Source of the DNA: Paguma larvata
Taxonomy: Eukaryota; Chordata; Mammalia; Carnivora; Viverridae
Length of the DNA: 64,000 bases
Reading direction: 5' to 3'
Assembly (NCBI GenBank): GCA_030068075.1
Contig: CM057834.1
Span: 89,855,119 to 89,919,118 of the forward strand
Both the position numbers and the translations under genes were made by a program. This document shows, in pieces, positions 11,609 through 22,849 of this stretch (its first letter is position 1; the number at the start of each line of letters is the position of its first letter). The notes below the pieces were generated by a model that searched no databases, was not told the DNA's origin, and was given only the letters and a program-made list of their open reading frames with translations.

Positions 11609-11624
11609 AAAAATCTGCATCCCG

Positions 11625-12560
11625 ATGAAAACACTTTGGGTATACAGGTACATGTCAATTCAGGATCCTGCTTACACCTATAAAATAGCAACTCCCCTTG
11701 TGAAACGTAGGCCTTCCGGCATTCCGGCCAGAGTTACCCAGTGCACGCCACAGAACATACACAGACAAGTTAACGCTGTTGCAGGAACCTTATCTTTGGA
11801 ATTTCCTGACATTTAAGGATTTCTCATTTCCCATTTTAGGATTGAAGGCGTAAGTCCTTGCATTTAATTTCCTGGGGCTTTAGAGAAATGAAGAAAGGAG
11901 GAAGGGGAGACAACACAGAACAGAGGAGAGAGGGAAGAGAAAAAAAAAAGAAGAGAATGTTAAGAAAAAAAACGCGTTCTCTCAAACTGAGACTCTCAGT
12001 CCACCGGTCTGGCTCCTGCAGGAGTGGACTCGTCGGCCTGGGAAAATAGGCCGTCCTCTGAAGTGCATGGCCTGGCCGTGTGATTCTAAACCCTCCTAAC
12101 CTCCAAATCCTTCATCGTTTCTTTCTCAGCCTTGGCTCGGCTCTCCTGCCTCAGAGAGGACAGGAAGTCAGCCAAATTCTGAGTTGAGCCTCTGCTTTTT
12201 TTTAAGAGATAGGACCACAATAAAGAGCACACTTTATTATTTTTCTTTTTTAAGTAGAAAGTGAACATCTTGCCCTAATCGCCCTCATTGCACTATTTTA
12301 AACAAAAGGAAAAATCCAAAGCCAAAATTCTTAAACACAGCTGATGCAACCATAATCACACTGGCCAAGAAAAATTTCATCTTTGGACTGAAACTAAGTA
12401 ACTTTAGCTGGTTTTAAAGAGAATGCTGGAAGACTGAAAAGAGCAGATGGTAGCTACAGGAGAAAAGACAATGGGAATAACTTCACCAGGTTGGTCCGTC
12501 TGCCCGGTGGGGCCACAGAAGAAAGACTCTGATTTCCCAGAGCCAACCAACCTGCCCCTG
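11625..12560. other. DENND2A intron, no feature seen
   Basis: Contains an A-rich patch near 11,940 but no recognisable element. The 10,680-11,146 and 15,300-15,825 stretches are similarly unexplained. Confidence 0.45.
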
Positions 12561-12578
12561 GGAGAGAGGGGGCCTTTT

Positions 12579-12787
12579 TTTAAACATTTATTTATTTTTT
12601 AAGAGATAGAGAGAGACAGAGTGCGAGCGAGGGAAGAGCAGAGAGAGGGAGACACAGAATCCGAAGCCGGCTCCAGGCTCCGAGCTCTCAGCACAGAGCC
12701 CGATGTGGGGCTCGAACCCACAAACTGTGAGATCATGACTTGAGTCAAAGTCGGACGCTTAACCGACTGAGCCACCCAGGTGCTCCA
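12579..12787 (-). mobile_element. CAN-SINE
   Basis: Flanks GAGAGGGGGCCTTTTT (12563-12578) and GAGAGGGAGCCTTTTT (12789-12804), with one mismatch. Confidence 0.92.
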
Positions 12788-13547
12788 AGAGAGGGAGCCT
12801 TTTTATAGAAACAGCCCAGAAAGGGCACAGAAGATCTGCTGTCACAGCACACTGGGCACATGAGCAGAAAGGTCACCATGGTACTCAGGGACCTGGGCTT
12901 TGGCACTGGTTTGGGAAAGAATTTAGAACTGGATATGGGTACAAGCTTTCTCAGAACGTAAACAAGCAAGCTCTAAATTCTTCTATAGATCCTACATACC
13001 GACGACACTAAAGCCTGGTGAAGACCAGTCCCATTTACAGAATACTACAAAAATCTTAAATAGAATGATAAACCAGGACCAAATGGGAGTTCATCCCAAA
13101 AATGTAAGAATGGGTTAATATTAGGATATAAAGTCATTACTCGTAGGTTTAAGGATAGGAACCATATGATCACATAAAGCTGAAGGTAACGTGACAAAAT
13201 CTAACATCCAAGTCTAATTTTTAAAAATCTTAGTAAAAAACGAAGTATAGATGAAAATCCCTTGGTTCCATAAACACGTATCTCAAGCAAGAGTACCCGT
13301 GAGCAGAACACCAGCGGCGTTCCCGTGAAAGTTAGCGAGGACATAAGGCTGTCGGCACTATTACTGTTCTGAAAGCATTAGCCAGTGTGACTAAGAGAAA
13401 AAATTCAGAGGTATTTCAAAGAAAAGGCAAAACGATAATTCTTTGCAGACAGTATTATATATATAAAAGATCCAAGAGAATCAACTGACAAACTATTAGA
13501 AACAATAAAAAATTTCTTTAAGGGGTCTTTTAAGAGAATAACATACA

Positions 13548-13680
13548 GGGGCACCTGTGTGGCTTAGTTGGTTAAGTGTCCCACTTCGGCTCAGGTCATG
13601 GTCTCTCATTTGTGAGTTCGAGTCCCGCATTGGGCCCTGGGCTTGAAAATGAATAAACATTAAAAATAAATAAACAAACT
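13548..13680 (+). mobile_element. CAN-SINE lacking its CT-rich body
   Basis: The sequence jumps from the tRNA-like part (GAGTTCGAGTCCC) to AATAAACATTAAAA. Inserted in L1. Confidence 0.85.
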
Positions 13681-13681
13681 A

Positions 13682-13905
13682 GGGGCGCCTGGGTGGCTCA
13701 GTCGGTTAAGCTGCAGGCTCTGGCTCAGGTCATGATCTTGTCGTCTGTGAGTTCGAGCCCCGCGTCAGGTTCTGTGCTGACAGGGCAGAGCCTGGAACCT
13801 GTTTTGGATTCTGTGTCTCCCTCCCTCTCTCTCCCTCCCCCACTCACGTACTGTCCCTCTCTCTCTAAAAATAAATAAACATTAAAAAAATAATAAAATA
13901 AACTA
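13682..13905 (+). mobile_element. CAN-SINE following a truncated one
   Basis: Canonical head and GAGTTCGAGCCCC box. It adjoins the tail of the preceding copy. Confidence 0.92.
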
Positions 13906-14239
13906 ACATATGTTGTGTGTGTGAAATTTGATAGTGACATACAGAACATTTAGAACAATACATGCAAGAATAGTCAAGACGTTTTTTAAAAAGGAGGATA
14001 ATAAGGAAACAAATAAGGAGCTTATAATTATTACAAAGGTGACCAATCAGTCACTGTTTTTGGTGTCTGACAGGATAGTATATATAGAATGTCACAGAGA
14101 ATCAACTGATTATTAGCAACGATAGAAATTTCTGTAAGCTCTACTAGATACTCAACATATGATGAGGTTAAAATAATTAAAACGATTTGGTACTAAAAGA
14201 GAAATAGCCACTCTAATTAATTAAACAGAATAGAACCTG

Positions 14240-14480
14240 AAAGAAATAACAGCAGCTGACATGTGTTAAGCACTTACCAGATGCCAGGTTCTATTTCCAC
14301 TTACGTTTACACACATTTATTCAGCCAGTCTTCACGACAAAGCTAGGAAGTGGTTTCTAGAGTGACCGCGATTTTACACACAAGTAGCATGAGGCCAAGA
14401 CAAATGTAGAGGCTTGTACGATGTCACACAGCTCGTAAGTAGCAGATCTCGTGAGTTCTCTGGCTCTAGAGTCTTCTCTA
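14240..14480 (-). mobile_element. MIR element, nearly full length
   Basis: AGCAGCTGACATGTGTTAAG, CACTTACCAGATGCCAGGTT, GATTTTACACACAAGTAGCA, TGTCACACAGCTCGTAAGTA and TCTGGCTCTAGAGTCTTC give the complete reversed MIR order. Confidence 0.75.
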
Positions 14481-14489
14481 ACACTATTC

Positions 14490-14660
14490 ATCCCAGCATT
14501 ATATGTAAATGGGAAACAACCCGAGCATCTGTCAGTGGAGGAATGGTTAAATAAAATACGGTTTACCCACATGAGGTAAGGAATGTAGCAGTTAAAAAAG
14601 GGAGGTGAAAAAAAAAATGGCAGCGCTGAAAGACCTCCATGATATCCTAAGTACATTTCT
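14490..14660 (+). mobile_element. L1 3'-end fragment (old L1M type)
   Basis: GAGCATCTGTCAGTGGAGGA, ATGGTTAAATAAAATACGGT and GAAAGACCTCCATGATATCC match the 3' region of old mammalian L1. Confidence 0.5.
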
Positions 14661-14769
14661 TTTTTAAAAGGACAGATTTTATATCTATCCCCCACCTCGA
14701 CTAAGCAAACTTTTTCTGCTGGAAGAGAACATAAGAAATGATGTTTCTTACAGCAAAACAATCCTACCT

Positions 14770-15290
14770 GACAGACCATGCTGAGTAGGAGAGTGACATG
14801 ACTGAATATATTTCTAGAAAACTCCTCCGGCTGCTAAGGAGGAATATATTGGAGTGCCGGGCAGATAAAAGATAAGTAGTAAGGTGGTAGGTAGCAGGAG
14901 AGCAGATGGAGTCCGATTCTAGATAATGTTTAAAAGTAGAACCGGAGAGCTTGCCAAGGAATTGGATGAGGGCTGTGTGAAAAAGAGGAATGCAAATCGC
15001 TCCTAGATTTTTGGCCCAAGCACAACGAAGGGTGATGCCTTTAATAAGGTGGCGATTATCTGGGGAGGAGACAGCTAGGGGTGGCCTGGACTGGGATTTA
15101 GGTTTAGACACATTCAGTCCAACCTGTCAGATAACCAAATGGAGACCCGTGCAGACATGACCGTGCAAACCTTCTCGGGAAGAGGGAGTCAGGGAGAGGA
15201 TCGCAAGCATGTATCTGACATTTGAAGCCATGGGACGTGAGTGAGGTCATTTAGGGAGTGATGTAGACGGAGGGAGAAGTGCCCGCTCTG
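14770..15290 (-). mobile_element. L2-like interior fragment, reverse orientation
   Basis: Reversed L2 coding-region phrases include AGAGTGACATGACTGAATAT, TCCTAGATTTTTGGCCCAAG and AACCAAATGGAGACCCG. They follow the order of the antisense L2 consensus. The copy is ancient and non-coding. Confidence 0.55.
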
Positions 15291-15829
15291 ATCCCAAGAC
15301 GGTGTGTCAGGGTGTTATTCCCCTCGGATGGTGGGTTGGGGGTGTCATTCTGACACTCAGGGAGAGAGGAGAACGGAACTGAGCAGGAGCCTGTGAAGCA
15401 GGACCAGCAGGGAGGTAGCGACCTGGAAGCCCAGGGAGCACAGTGTCTCAGGTGGAGGGAGTGAAGTCGATCCTCAAATGCCAAGAAATGCCACGTAAGA
15501 AAAGAAAAGAAAAGAGAACAGGCAGTTGCATTTAATGAGATGCGGGGCACAGGTAGCCTTGAGTCAAGAGCAGTTTCAGGACAAGTGGCAAAAGCCCAAC
15601 TACAGTGAGTCAAGGGAAATATAGAAGGTGAAGAAGCAGTGTCCGTAGTAGACACAATGGTTGTGAGTTTCGTGCCGTAGCTGGTTTCCGGATTAGGGCG
15701 TACCAAACCAGTTAGCGCGGTACAGTAATGGACTAGACATTAGTTCTCGAAGCAGAAAAGAAATGGTTTCCAAAAGCACAGATTTTAACTTCAAGCATTC
15801 ACATGCTTTATTTAATGTATTATTATTAT

Positions 15830-16036
15830 TATTTTTTTTAAAAAACGTTTATTTATTTACATACAGAGTATGAGCAGGGGAAGGGCAGAGGAGAGGGAGA
15901 TACAGAATCCGAAGCAGGCTCCAGGCTCTGAGCCGTCAGCACAGAGCCCAACGCGGGGCTCGAACTCACAGACAGTGAGATCACGACCCGAGCCGAAGTC
16001 GGCCGCTCAACCAACTGAGCCACCCAGGCGGCCCCT
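15830..16036 (-). mobile_element. CAN-SINE
   Basis: Reverse copy ending CTGAGCCACCCAGGCGGCCC. Flanked by TATTATT on both sides, close to the Tigger-like element. Confidence 0.9.
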
Positions 16037-16058
16037 ATTATTTTAACCTTATAAAACA

Positions 16059-16677
16059 CAGTAAAATCTTGGTTTGCGAGCATAATTCGTTCCAGAAACA
16101 TGCTTGTAATCCAAAGTACTTGTATGTCAAAGCGAATTTCTCCTTAAGAAATAATGGAAACTCAGATGATTCATTCCACAACCCAAGAATATTCACATAA
16201 AAAGGATTACGATAGTGTAATATAATACAAAATAATAAAGGAAATGCAAAATATAAAGAAAAGTAAACAAATTAACCTGCACTTGTCTTTGAAAGCCTTC
16301 GTGGCTGGTGTGAGGGAGACCAGAGAGGAGGATTATCAGGTAGGATGACTTTCACCATCACTAACGGATAGCGACTACAGGACAGTATTATAAACTCTTG
16401 TCATAGACTGTATTTAAAGTAACCGGCAGTAAGGCGGCAGAGGAAAGGGTCTCTATCTGCAGGCAGCCTGACCTGGAAGGAAGCAAAGCATTCCGAAGCT
16501 CACTCCTGTGTGGAAAAGCAAAGGCCTGCCCATAGGTGCTTTGAAGTGACAAAAAACACACCAGTGCCAGTTGTGGGCACCTTCCAGTGTTCTGAAAAAC
16601 CACTGATTTCTGCCAAACACTGTGGTCTGAAACGGAGCATCGGAGCATGGGAGAGGATCACTCACAAACCCGCAGCA

Positions 16678-16710
<33 letters not shown>

Positions 16711-16865
16711 ACCACTGGCTCAGTTGTGGCCACGTGACATTCAGCATCATGTACTGCTCGTACTGCAAGACATCACTCGTTTATCAAGTTACAATGTACG
16801 AGAAATGTTTGCTTGTCTTCCGGAACGCTCATGGAACAAGTTACTCGAAATTCAAGGTTTTACTG
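16059..16865. mobile_element. Tigger-like DNA transposon (non-autonomous, about 807 bp)
   Basis: The element opens with CAGTAAAATCTTGGTTTGCG. It closes with the inverted form of CAGTAAAACCTTGAATTTCG, so both terminal inverted repeats are present. The 3' flank is TA, the expected Tc1/mariner-pogo target, while the 5' flank reads CA, probably a decayed TA. The interior has no long open frame, so it is a deletion derivative. It contains a (GA)n run at 16679-16704. It resembles the carnivore Tigger1a type as I remember it, but the subfamily name is uncertain. Confidence 0.75.
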
Positions 16866-16879
16866 TATTTAGTGTGCAT

Positions 16880-16995
16880 CTTTTAGCATGTATAAATGAG
16901 GAAACTGAGGTTTCAGGAGGTTAAACGACTTGTTCAAGGTCACATAGATAGACTGTGACAGGGCCAAGGTCGCCCCGTGCTGTGTGTTTCTAGAG
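16880..16995 (-). mobile_element. MIR fragment
   Basis: AAATGAGGAAACTGAGGTTT, CTTGTTCAAGGTCACATAGA and ACTGTGACAGGGCC are the reversed MIR core. It directly follows the Tigger-like element. Confidence 0.65.
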
Positions 16996-17392
16996 CTCAC
17001 GCCAAGAGCAAACACGAAGAAATGAGCCAGGGGAGACTGGAAGCACCGTGCACTAGTCGGGGACAGTGGGGGCAGAATGAGCTGTTGGCACCAATTAGTC
17101 CCTTGCCAGGGTTAACACGAGTTTTCGTTGAACCCTTGGTTAGTGTCACAATGACAAGGACTTATCACATCCAAAAGGTAATTTCTCAAAGCAAATACTC
17201 ATTTTTGAGGACAGAGAACACAAAACACGTGCATCAGCGATCACGTCTCCAGGTTTAATCAATAAACTATCTCAAGCCATGGACAGTCTCGACCAGCTAC
17301 TAGATCCATCAGGGTAACAAAACAAACAATGAGGCTCACGGCAGTTGTGACGCAGCATAAACTACTGGAGCAGACAGCCACCTGGCACCTAC

Positions 17393-18384
17393 CTGTGGTC
17401 AGCACTGGGTTTCGGTCTTCCGGTCCACAGTCTTCTGTTCACAGAGGAGGGCGGGGGAGAGGAGGGCAGGGGCGGGGGAGGTAGAGAAGGCAGAGGAGGC
17501 AGGTGCCTCTTATCCTTCCTGAAGCCTGGGTTCCCGTCCTTGTCCCCTTCTCCGTCGTGTTTGAACGTTCTGCGGGGCTTGGGCAGGGGGTTGATGAAGG
17601 GTTTTGCCGGGGGGCCCTCCGAGCCCCTGTCCACACTCTCCAGGCTCCGGTCGCAGGGCCTCCTGCACGAGCCTCTCCTCTCCTCCGCAGCCTCGGGGGC
17701 GAGCTCCCTGGCTTCCAGGTCCCAGTGGTGGGACCTGAATTCGGAGCCACGCCCGCCCCCTCGGTTCTCTGGCAGGGCGGGCCCCTCCTCGGCCTTGTCC
17801 GGCAGGCAGTGTGGGGAGTAACACGTCCCTGGTAACTGGGGATCCAACCCTGCCGACCCGTCCTTCAGAGCCTGCTCAAGTTTCTCCACCTGCCTCAGCA
17901 CGGAGAGGCTGTCGGTCGGCAGGCGCGCTTTGCCCAGCCGCGGCTCTCGGCCTCTGCCCACGCTGGGAGCCGGCTGCCCGGCGGGCGGGCTGAGCTCTTG
18001 CCTCGGCTCTGCATCCTGTCCCCCGCCCTTCGCGACCCCTTTATTCCTCTCGTTCTCCTTGCTCTCTGCTTCCGGCCTGGCTCCATCCTGAGCCTCCCTG
18101 GCCCAGGCTCTCACACCTTCGCTGCTTCTCCTCCCCATCACGCAGGACGGCAGGTAATCCTCTTGTCCGTCTGCTTTCCTGCCGGGCGCAGGAGCGGGCA
18201 GCTCCCTCCTCCCTTCCCATTCGGATATCTTGTCCTTTATGTTGAGGGGCTTGGGCCGGGCCCCGCCTCGGGCGGAAGGGCAGGGGTTCTCGACACCCCC
18301 GAGCTGCCTCTTGCAGGCCTCGCTGGCTTCTTTAGCGCTGAGATCTGCAGCTGGGTCACTGATGATCATATTTGAGCTGAACAT
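17393..18384 (-). CDS. DENND2A: DENND2A large N-terminal coding exon, from the likely start codon
   Basis: This is the first coding exon of DENND2A, whose full protein activates Rab9A/B for endosome-to-Golgi transport (family knowledge). The chosen start is the Met at 18384, reading MFSSNMIISDPAADL, because the human protein as I remember it begins at almost the same place. The base at -3 is A. About 331 codons follow. The product looks disordered and contains NIKDKISEWEG, LRQVEKLEQALKDGSAGLD, INPLPKPRRTFKH and a proline-rich run (LPPLPSLPPPPLPSSPPP) near the end. The proline-rich run could bind SH3 domains (inference). The donor is CACAG followed by GTAGGTG, leaving two bases of a split Arg codon. 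The exon itself starts at 18547 after a pyrimidine-rich acceptor. GC content is much higher than in the flanking introns. The exact start codon is the least certain point. Confidence 0.9.
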
Positions 18385-18547
18385 GTTCCGCTGAAAACGG
18401 TCCACTCTGGACTCTAGCATCAGGTTATTGAGACCTTCCAGCGAGTTCCTTCTGGGGCGTGAATCCTGATCAGTCTCTGGGGAAGGAATGGAGGACCTAC
18501 GTGGCCTTCGAGGGTCTTCCCCAGCCTCTGGACCTTCCGTCTTGACC
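18385..18547 (-). other. DENND2A: 5' part of the DENND2A large exon, open in frame
   Basis: The exon begins after a good acceptor (TTTCTTGTCCAG) and stays open in the DENND2A frame for about 54 codons before the likely start. The peptide is charged and protein-like, for example RPRRNSLEGLNNLM and LESRVDRFQRN. One in-frame ATG occurs at 18420, but its context is weak (C at -3, C at +4). The part may be 5' untranslated sequence, as the remembered human start suggests. It may instead be coding from an upstream exon that I could not find. The first base of the exon would complete a split codon. Confidence 0.55.
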
Positions 18548-18695
18548 CTGGACAAGAAAGGCAAACGCTGGGTCAGGGATTCTTGGTGACTGTTCTTGGC
18601 TGCTCTTAAAGATTTGCTAAAACTTAGACATAAATGTTATATGCTAGTTGTAAGTCACAGACATTGAAACCACCCCTTTAAAAAATCACTTTGTC

Positions 18696-18927
18696 GGGGC
18701 ACCCGGGTGGCTCAGTCGGTTAAGCGTCCGACTCTTGATTTCAGCTCAGGTCATGATCTCACCGTTTGTGGGATTGAGCCCCGTGTCAGCAAGGCTCTGT
18801 GCTGACAGTGTGGAGCCTGCTTGGGATTCTCTCTCTCTGCCCCTCCCCTGCTCACTCTCTCTCTCTAAAAAATAAATATATGTTAAAAATAAAATAAATA
18901 TTAAATAAATAAATACACATTAAAAAC
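18696..18927 (+). mobile_element. CAN-SINE just upstream of the DENND2A exon
   Basis: Head GGGGCACCCGGGTGGCTCAG with an extended AT-rich tail of AAATAAATA units. It lies about 150 bases from the splice acceptor of the large exon. Confidence 0.9.
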
Positions 18928-19639
18928 TATTTTGAAAGAAAAGCAGAAAAACATTTTTAAGCTAGTCTAATGACAACGGGAGCATCTGTGTTTTTGAATG
19001 CAAAACGTTCTTCCACCGGCAAAGGTTACACCAACCAGAGTGACCTTGGACATGCCAAGATTGGCAAGCACACACAGACCAACGTCACGGTACACATTTT
19101 CTGAATAGGTGGATCGGACAATATAGGGATTCTGAAACTCCAGTGAAGGTTCACAGTGAGGGATGGATAATTAGCAATCTCATGCATCCTGTTACTATTT
19201 AGCTTTCTGTTCGAAGACTAATAGTTGTTTATATGAAGACTTCTCCCTCCATTGGGACATTAACACGTAAATTGTGTTGCTCTTCGTAATTACACAGCAT
19301 AAATCAGAAACTTGTGCAAATGCAAGCACATTTTCATATTTTAAATACGGCTAACAGAATTCCTGATTTAAATAAACGGTCGGCATGCATGAGAGAGAGC
19401 TTACGAAGGAGAAACATAATTTTTAATGGCCCTGTCACCACTGAAGACATTAGCGTGAATTCAGATTTCAGTCAGAAGCAAAAGCAGAATCAGTTTGTTG
19501 GCATTTTATTGAGAGTTCAAAGGGCAGAAGTGAAAGCCCCTGCTCTCACAGTGCTGGAAGCGAGATGAAGAGACAGGACAGATACATATTCAGAGCGAAC
19601 AATTCAGGTTAGTTCACGCCTAAAGACAGCCGATGATAG

Positions 19640-19845
19640 GAGGGCCTGGGTGGCTCGGTTGGTTGGGCGTCTGACTCTTCGTTTTGGCTCAGGTCATGAT
19701 CTCACGGTTTTTTGAGTTCGAGCCCTGTGCTGGGCTCTGTGCTGGTGGCATGGAGCCTGTTTGGGATTCTCTTTCTCTCTCTTTCTGCCCCTCCCTGACT
19801 CATGCTGTCTCTGTCTCTCTCAAAAATAAATAAACAAACAAAAAA
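19640..19845 (+). mobile_element. CAN-SINE
   Basis: Flanks AAAGACAGCCGATGATAG (19622-19639) and AAAGACAGTGGATGATAG (19846-19863), with two mismatches in 18. Confidence 0.92.
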
Positions 19846-20184
19846 AAAGACAGTGGATGATAGAATAATCATCATTAATATCATACGTACTGTTAAACAT
19901 CATTGACAGCAGATAAATATGGCTCTCGAGTCAGAGGGACTTCCGTTTGAATCTTGGCTCCATTTTTTTTTTTTTTCATTTTAAGATAAGAACCCTCCCT
20001 CCCTTCTCTAGACTGGAAATCGATTGGTGCTGAGGCCAAATTTATCTTGTTTGCTGTGCCTATTACACACTAGGTAGTCAATAACTATTTAGAAAATGAA
20101 TGAGTGGATGAGTTAATATTTGTAACGTTCCCATAGTATAGCACACACTGTGGGTCGTGATATTACTAAATGGCAAGCAGTGTT

Positions 20185-20416
20185 TTTAAGTGTTTTTTTT
20201 AAGTTTATTTTTGAGAGAGAGACACAGAGTATGAGCAGGAGAGGGGCGGAGAGAGAGGGAGGCACGGAATCCAAAGCAGGGTCCAGGCTCTGAGCTGTGA
20301 GCACAGAGCCTGCCGCGGGGCTGGAACGCGGGGCTGGAACTCACAAACCGCAAGATCATGACCTGAGCCAAAGCCGGCACTTAACCGACTGCGCCCCCCA
20401 GGCGCCCCGGCCCCCA
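20185..20416 (-). mobile_element. CAN-SINE with an internal duplication
   Basis: Duplication GGCAAGCAGTGTT at 20172-20184 and 20417-20429. GCGGGGCTGGAAC is tandemly doubled inside the tRNA-like part. Confidence 0.92.
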
Positions 20417-20429
20417 GGCAAGCAGTGTT

Positions 20430-22608
20430 ATTGCAGGGTTACGGCTATTGTCTAAGATCCCGAACATCTGGAGTGGCCTCGCGATCACGGAGGCCCAATC
20501 TAAAAACTGGAAGGAAGAAAGGCTGGCTTGCTGGGAGACTGCGCTGGATTTACGAAGCTCAAGCAAGAGGCAAGGATGATGAAACTGGAGGCAAAGGGCC
20601 TTCTCCACCCGGCTGCTGCACCCAAGGGTTTCTCAAGGTCCTGTTTCCAGGACTCTACGGCCCCAGAAGGGACTAGGGCCTGGGGTGCAGAGCTGCGAAC
20701 GGCCCAGCGGTCGCCAACCCCTGTGCAGAATGGAGACAGACGATCAGAGGAAAGGGCTCCTTCTGGACAGAAAACGGCACCGCTGAGGTAAAACGGCCAA
20801 AGCTGGCTTTGCGGACAGCTGCAGCTGTAACGATTTAAGGCGCAAGTATAATTCAAATATCCATGCATCCTAGTAGTTACAAAAATAAATCCTGGGCTGG
20901 AAAGCATACCGGGGAGAGGCCTGAAGCTGCCACGCGACTGTCCTCGCGACAACTGGGCCTTGGTCAGACCTTCCCTTGACCACTTTGGCCTCAGGTCCTG
21001 CAGCGCCCGCCCACCCTCCAAGTGGAGGGTTTATAGGAGACGCATCACAATGACAGGGGAAAGAACGCCTCCTTGCTCCAAGGAAGTGGGGTCAGAGCGG
21101 AGGGAGAGGAGACAGAGAAAGGAAGGAAACTGAGAATCCAGGCCAATTCCTACACTCTCGGGGGAGAAAAGCTCTTACTTGTCAGCCAATTTGTAGCTCA
21201 GGTTTTCAGTCTGGCTGTGGCTGCCCTTGGCCGGCCTGCACACTGTCATCATGTCAGCACCAAGAGGAGCTCCAAGTCGCCTGGGGGAACAGGGATGCAC
21301 ACTCGGTGAGTCACCACGGCAGATCTAGGGCCCACGCCCGAACTATTTATCCCTGATAGAGTCCCCCCGGAAGTGGGGCAGGGATGTGTGACTGGAACAC
21401 GCCCTTCGGAATCCGGGACCCAGGAGAGCGGGAAAGGGCACAGCCTGAGATCCAAACACACCAACCTCTTCTCATCCAGACCCCATGCCAATTTGGTGTG
21501 TGTGTGTGTGTGCGTGCGCGCGCGCGCAAGATAGAAATACCAGTGCAACCTGACACTTTTTCAGGCTGCAATGAGCTAAAATTTTGTCCCCAAAGAAGAA
21601 ACGAGTTGTTACTTTACTTGAAACAAGAAATAAACTACGTGCCAAAGCAGAAACATCTACACAGAGGCGCTCCTGTGCTGGCTCTCACAGGAAGCCCGCG
21701 CCCACAGCATCCTTGGCTTTGGAACCACGCGTGAGGGACCTCTCCCAGTGGCTGCAAACCCAGGGGAGGAAACATATAACCCCTAGGGTCGTCTATCTAG
21801 GGAAAACTAGGTGGTTCTGGCAAACCCAGGAATCCCACGAGGCACCTTAGACCCGAGAAATAATAAGGACCGTGAGATACCAAAGCAGCTGTCTCAGCGT
21901 GGTGGTGGCTTTACCATATGCCAGCGCCTGACAGTCACATGAAGAGGAACAGCTGATTCAAATGTATGATTTCAATAGCAAGTCCCCACAGAACTCTGGG
22001 TCTCTCAACACGAGGACGAATGGACATTGCTCAGGGGGACGTGGTTCGGAAGATGAGACCCATCGGAGATCCAACAGGATGGGCTGTGCAATTCAACTAC
22101 CTTGTCCCCGTCAGGAGGGACATGACTGGTAACTCTTTGACGAGAGTTTCAAGGAGGGTTGAGGTATTAGAGATTCACATTTCTTTTCCACTGGCCCTCC
22201 AGGAACTTCCTCTTCCAAATTCCTCTCAAGTTCCGAGATTCCCACCCCCTCTCCCAGGATAGTTTATCTGCCAGGTGACAAGGTGGCTGCCCAAATTCCT
22301 GGCGTGGGCATCCCCTTCCTGCAAAAAATCAAAGGGCTAGGCTTCAAGACATGCATATAACTCCCGGGAACAAGGAGACGGAGTCCAGGAGGAAGAGAAC
22401 AAGGAGAGAGAGTGTGGGTAACCGACTGAAAAGAAGCAGGGTAGGACTGGTGAGCTGAGAAGACAGGAAGGGAACAGACTGGTCCAAGAAGGAGTGTGTG
22501 TGGGGAGGAGGACAGAGGCTCAGGCCTGCCCCAGATCTCAACTGCCCCTTACCCAGTCACGTGGCACCCTGCATGGGATGGCGAGGCTGAAAGCAAGCCT
22601 TGCTCTTT
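20430..22608. other. DENND2A intron 1, mostly unique sequence
   Basis: Apart from the TG/CG run at 21,496, I see nothing assignable. The open frames here have no recognisable product. The nearby stretches 18,930-19,620 and 22,850-24,180 are likewise unassigned. Confidence 0.45.
21496..21528. repeat. (TG)n(CG)n dinucleotide run
   Basis: TGTGTGTGTGTGTGTGTGCG passes into TGCGCGCGCGCGC. The tract is strictly alternating purine-pyrimidine and able to form Z-DNA. Confidence 0.88.
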
Positions 22609-22849
22609 TTTTCGCTTTTTTTAAAAAATTTTTTAGAGAGAGAGCAAGCAGGAGAGTGAGCACAAGTGGGGGAGAGGCGGCACGTGGGGGAGGAGGGAGA
22701 GATAGAGAGTGAAAGAGAGAAAGAGAATCTTAAGCAGGCTCCATGCTCAGCTTAGCCCAATGTGGGACTCGATCCCACGACCCCGGGATCATGATCTGAG
22801 CTGAAATCAAGAGTCGGACACTCAACCGACTGAGCCACCGAGGCACCCC
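22609..22849 (-). mobile_element. CAN-SINE, older subtype
   Basis: The tRNA part reads GACTCGATCCCACGACCCCG rather than the common form, and ends CCACCGAGGCACCCC. Confidence 0.88.

Larger units (their letters stand above)
13030..14200 (+). mobile_element. L1 ORF2 fragment, interrupted by two SINEs
   Basis: Diverged L1 sequence, including AAATGGGAGTTCATCCCAAA, AAGCATTAGCCAGTGTGACT and AAAGATCCAAGAGAATCAAC, which match reverse-transcriptase-region phrases. A related TCACAGAGAATCAACTGATT phrase follows after the SINE pair at 13548-13905. Frames are broken throughout and the element is not functional. Confidence 0.6.

Noticed and set aside
17439..17835. Frames of about 100 codons on both strands inside the DENND2A large exon
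   Set aside because: They are shadows of the high-GC coding exon. Only the DENND2A frame matches the protein and the splice phases.
20500..21021. A 173-codon minus-strand frame considered as an upstream DENND2A exon
   Set aside because: No donor in the required phase, no similarity to the protein, and it runs into a SINE-flanked region.
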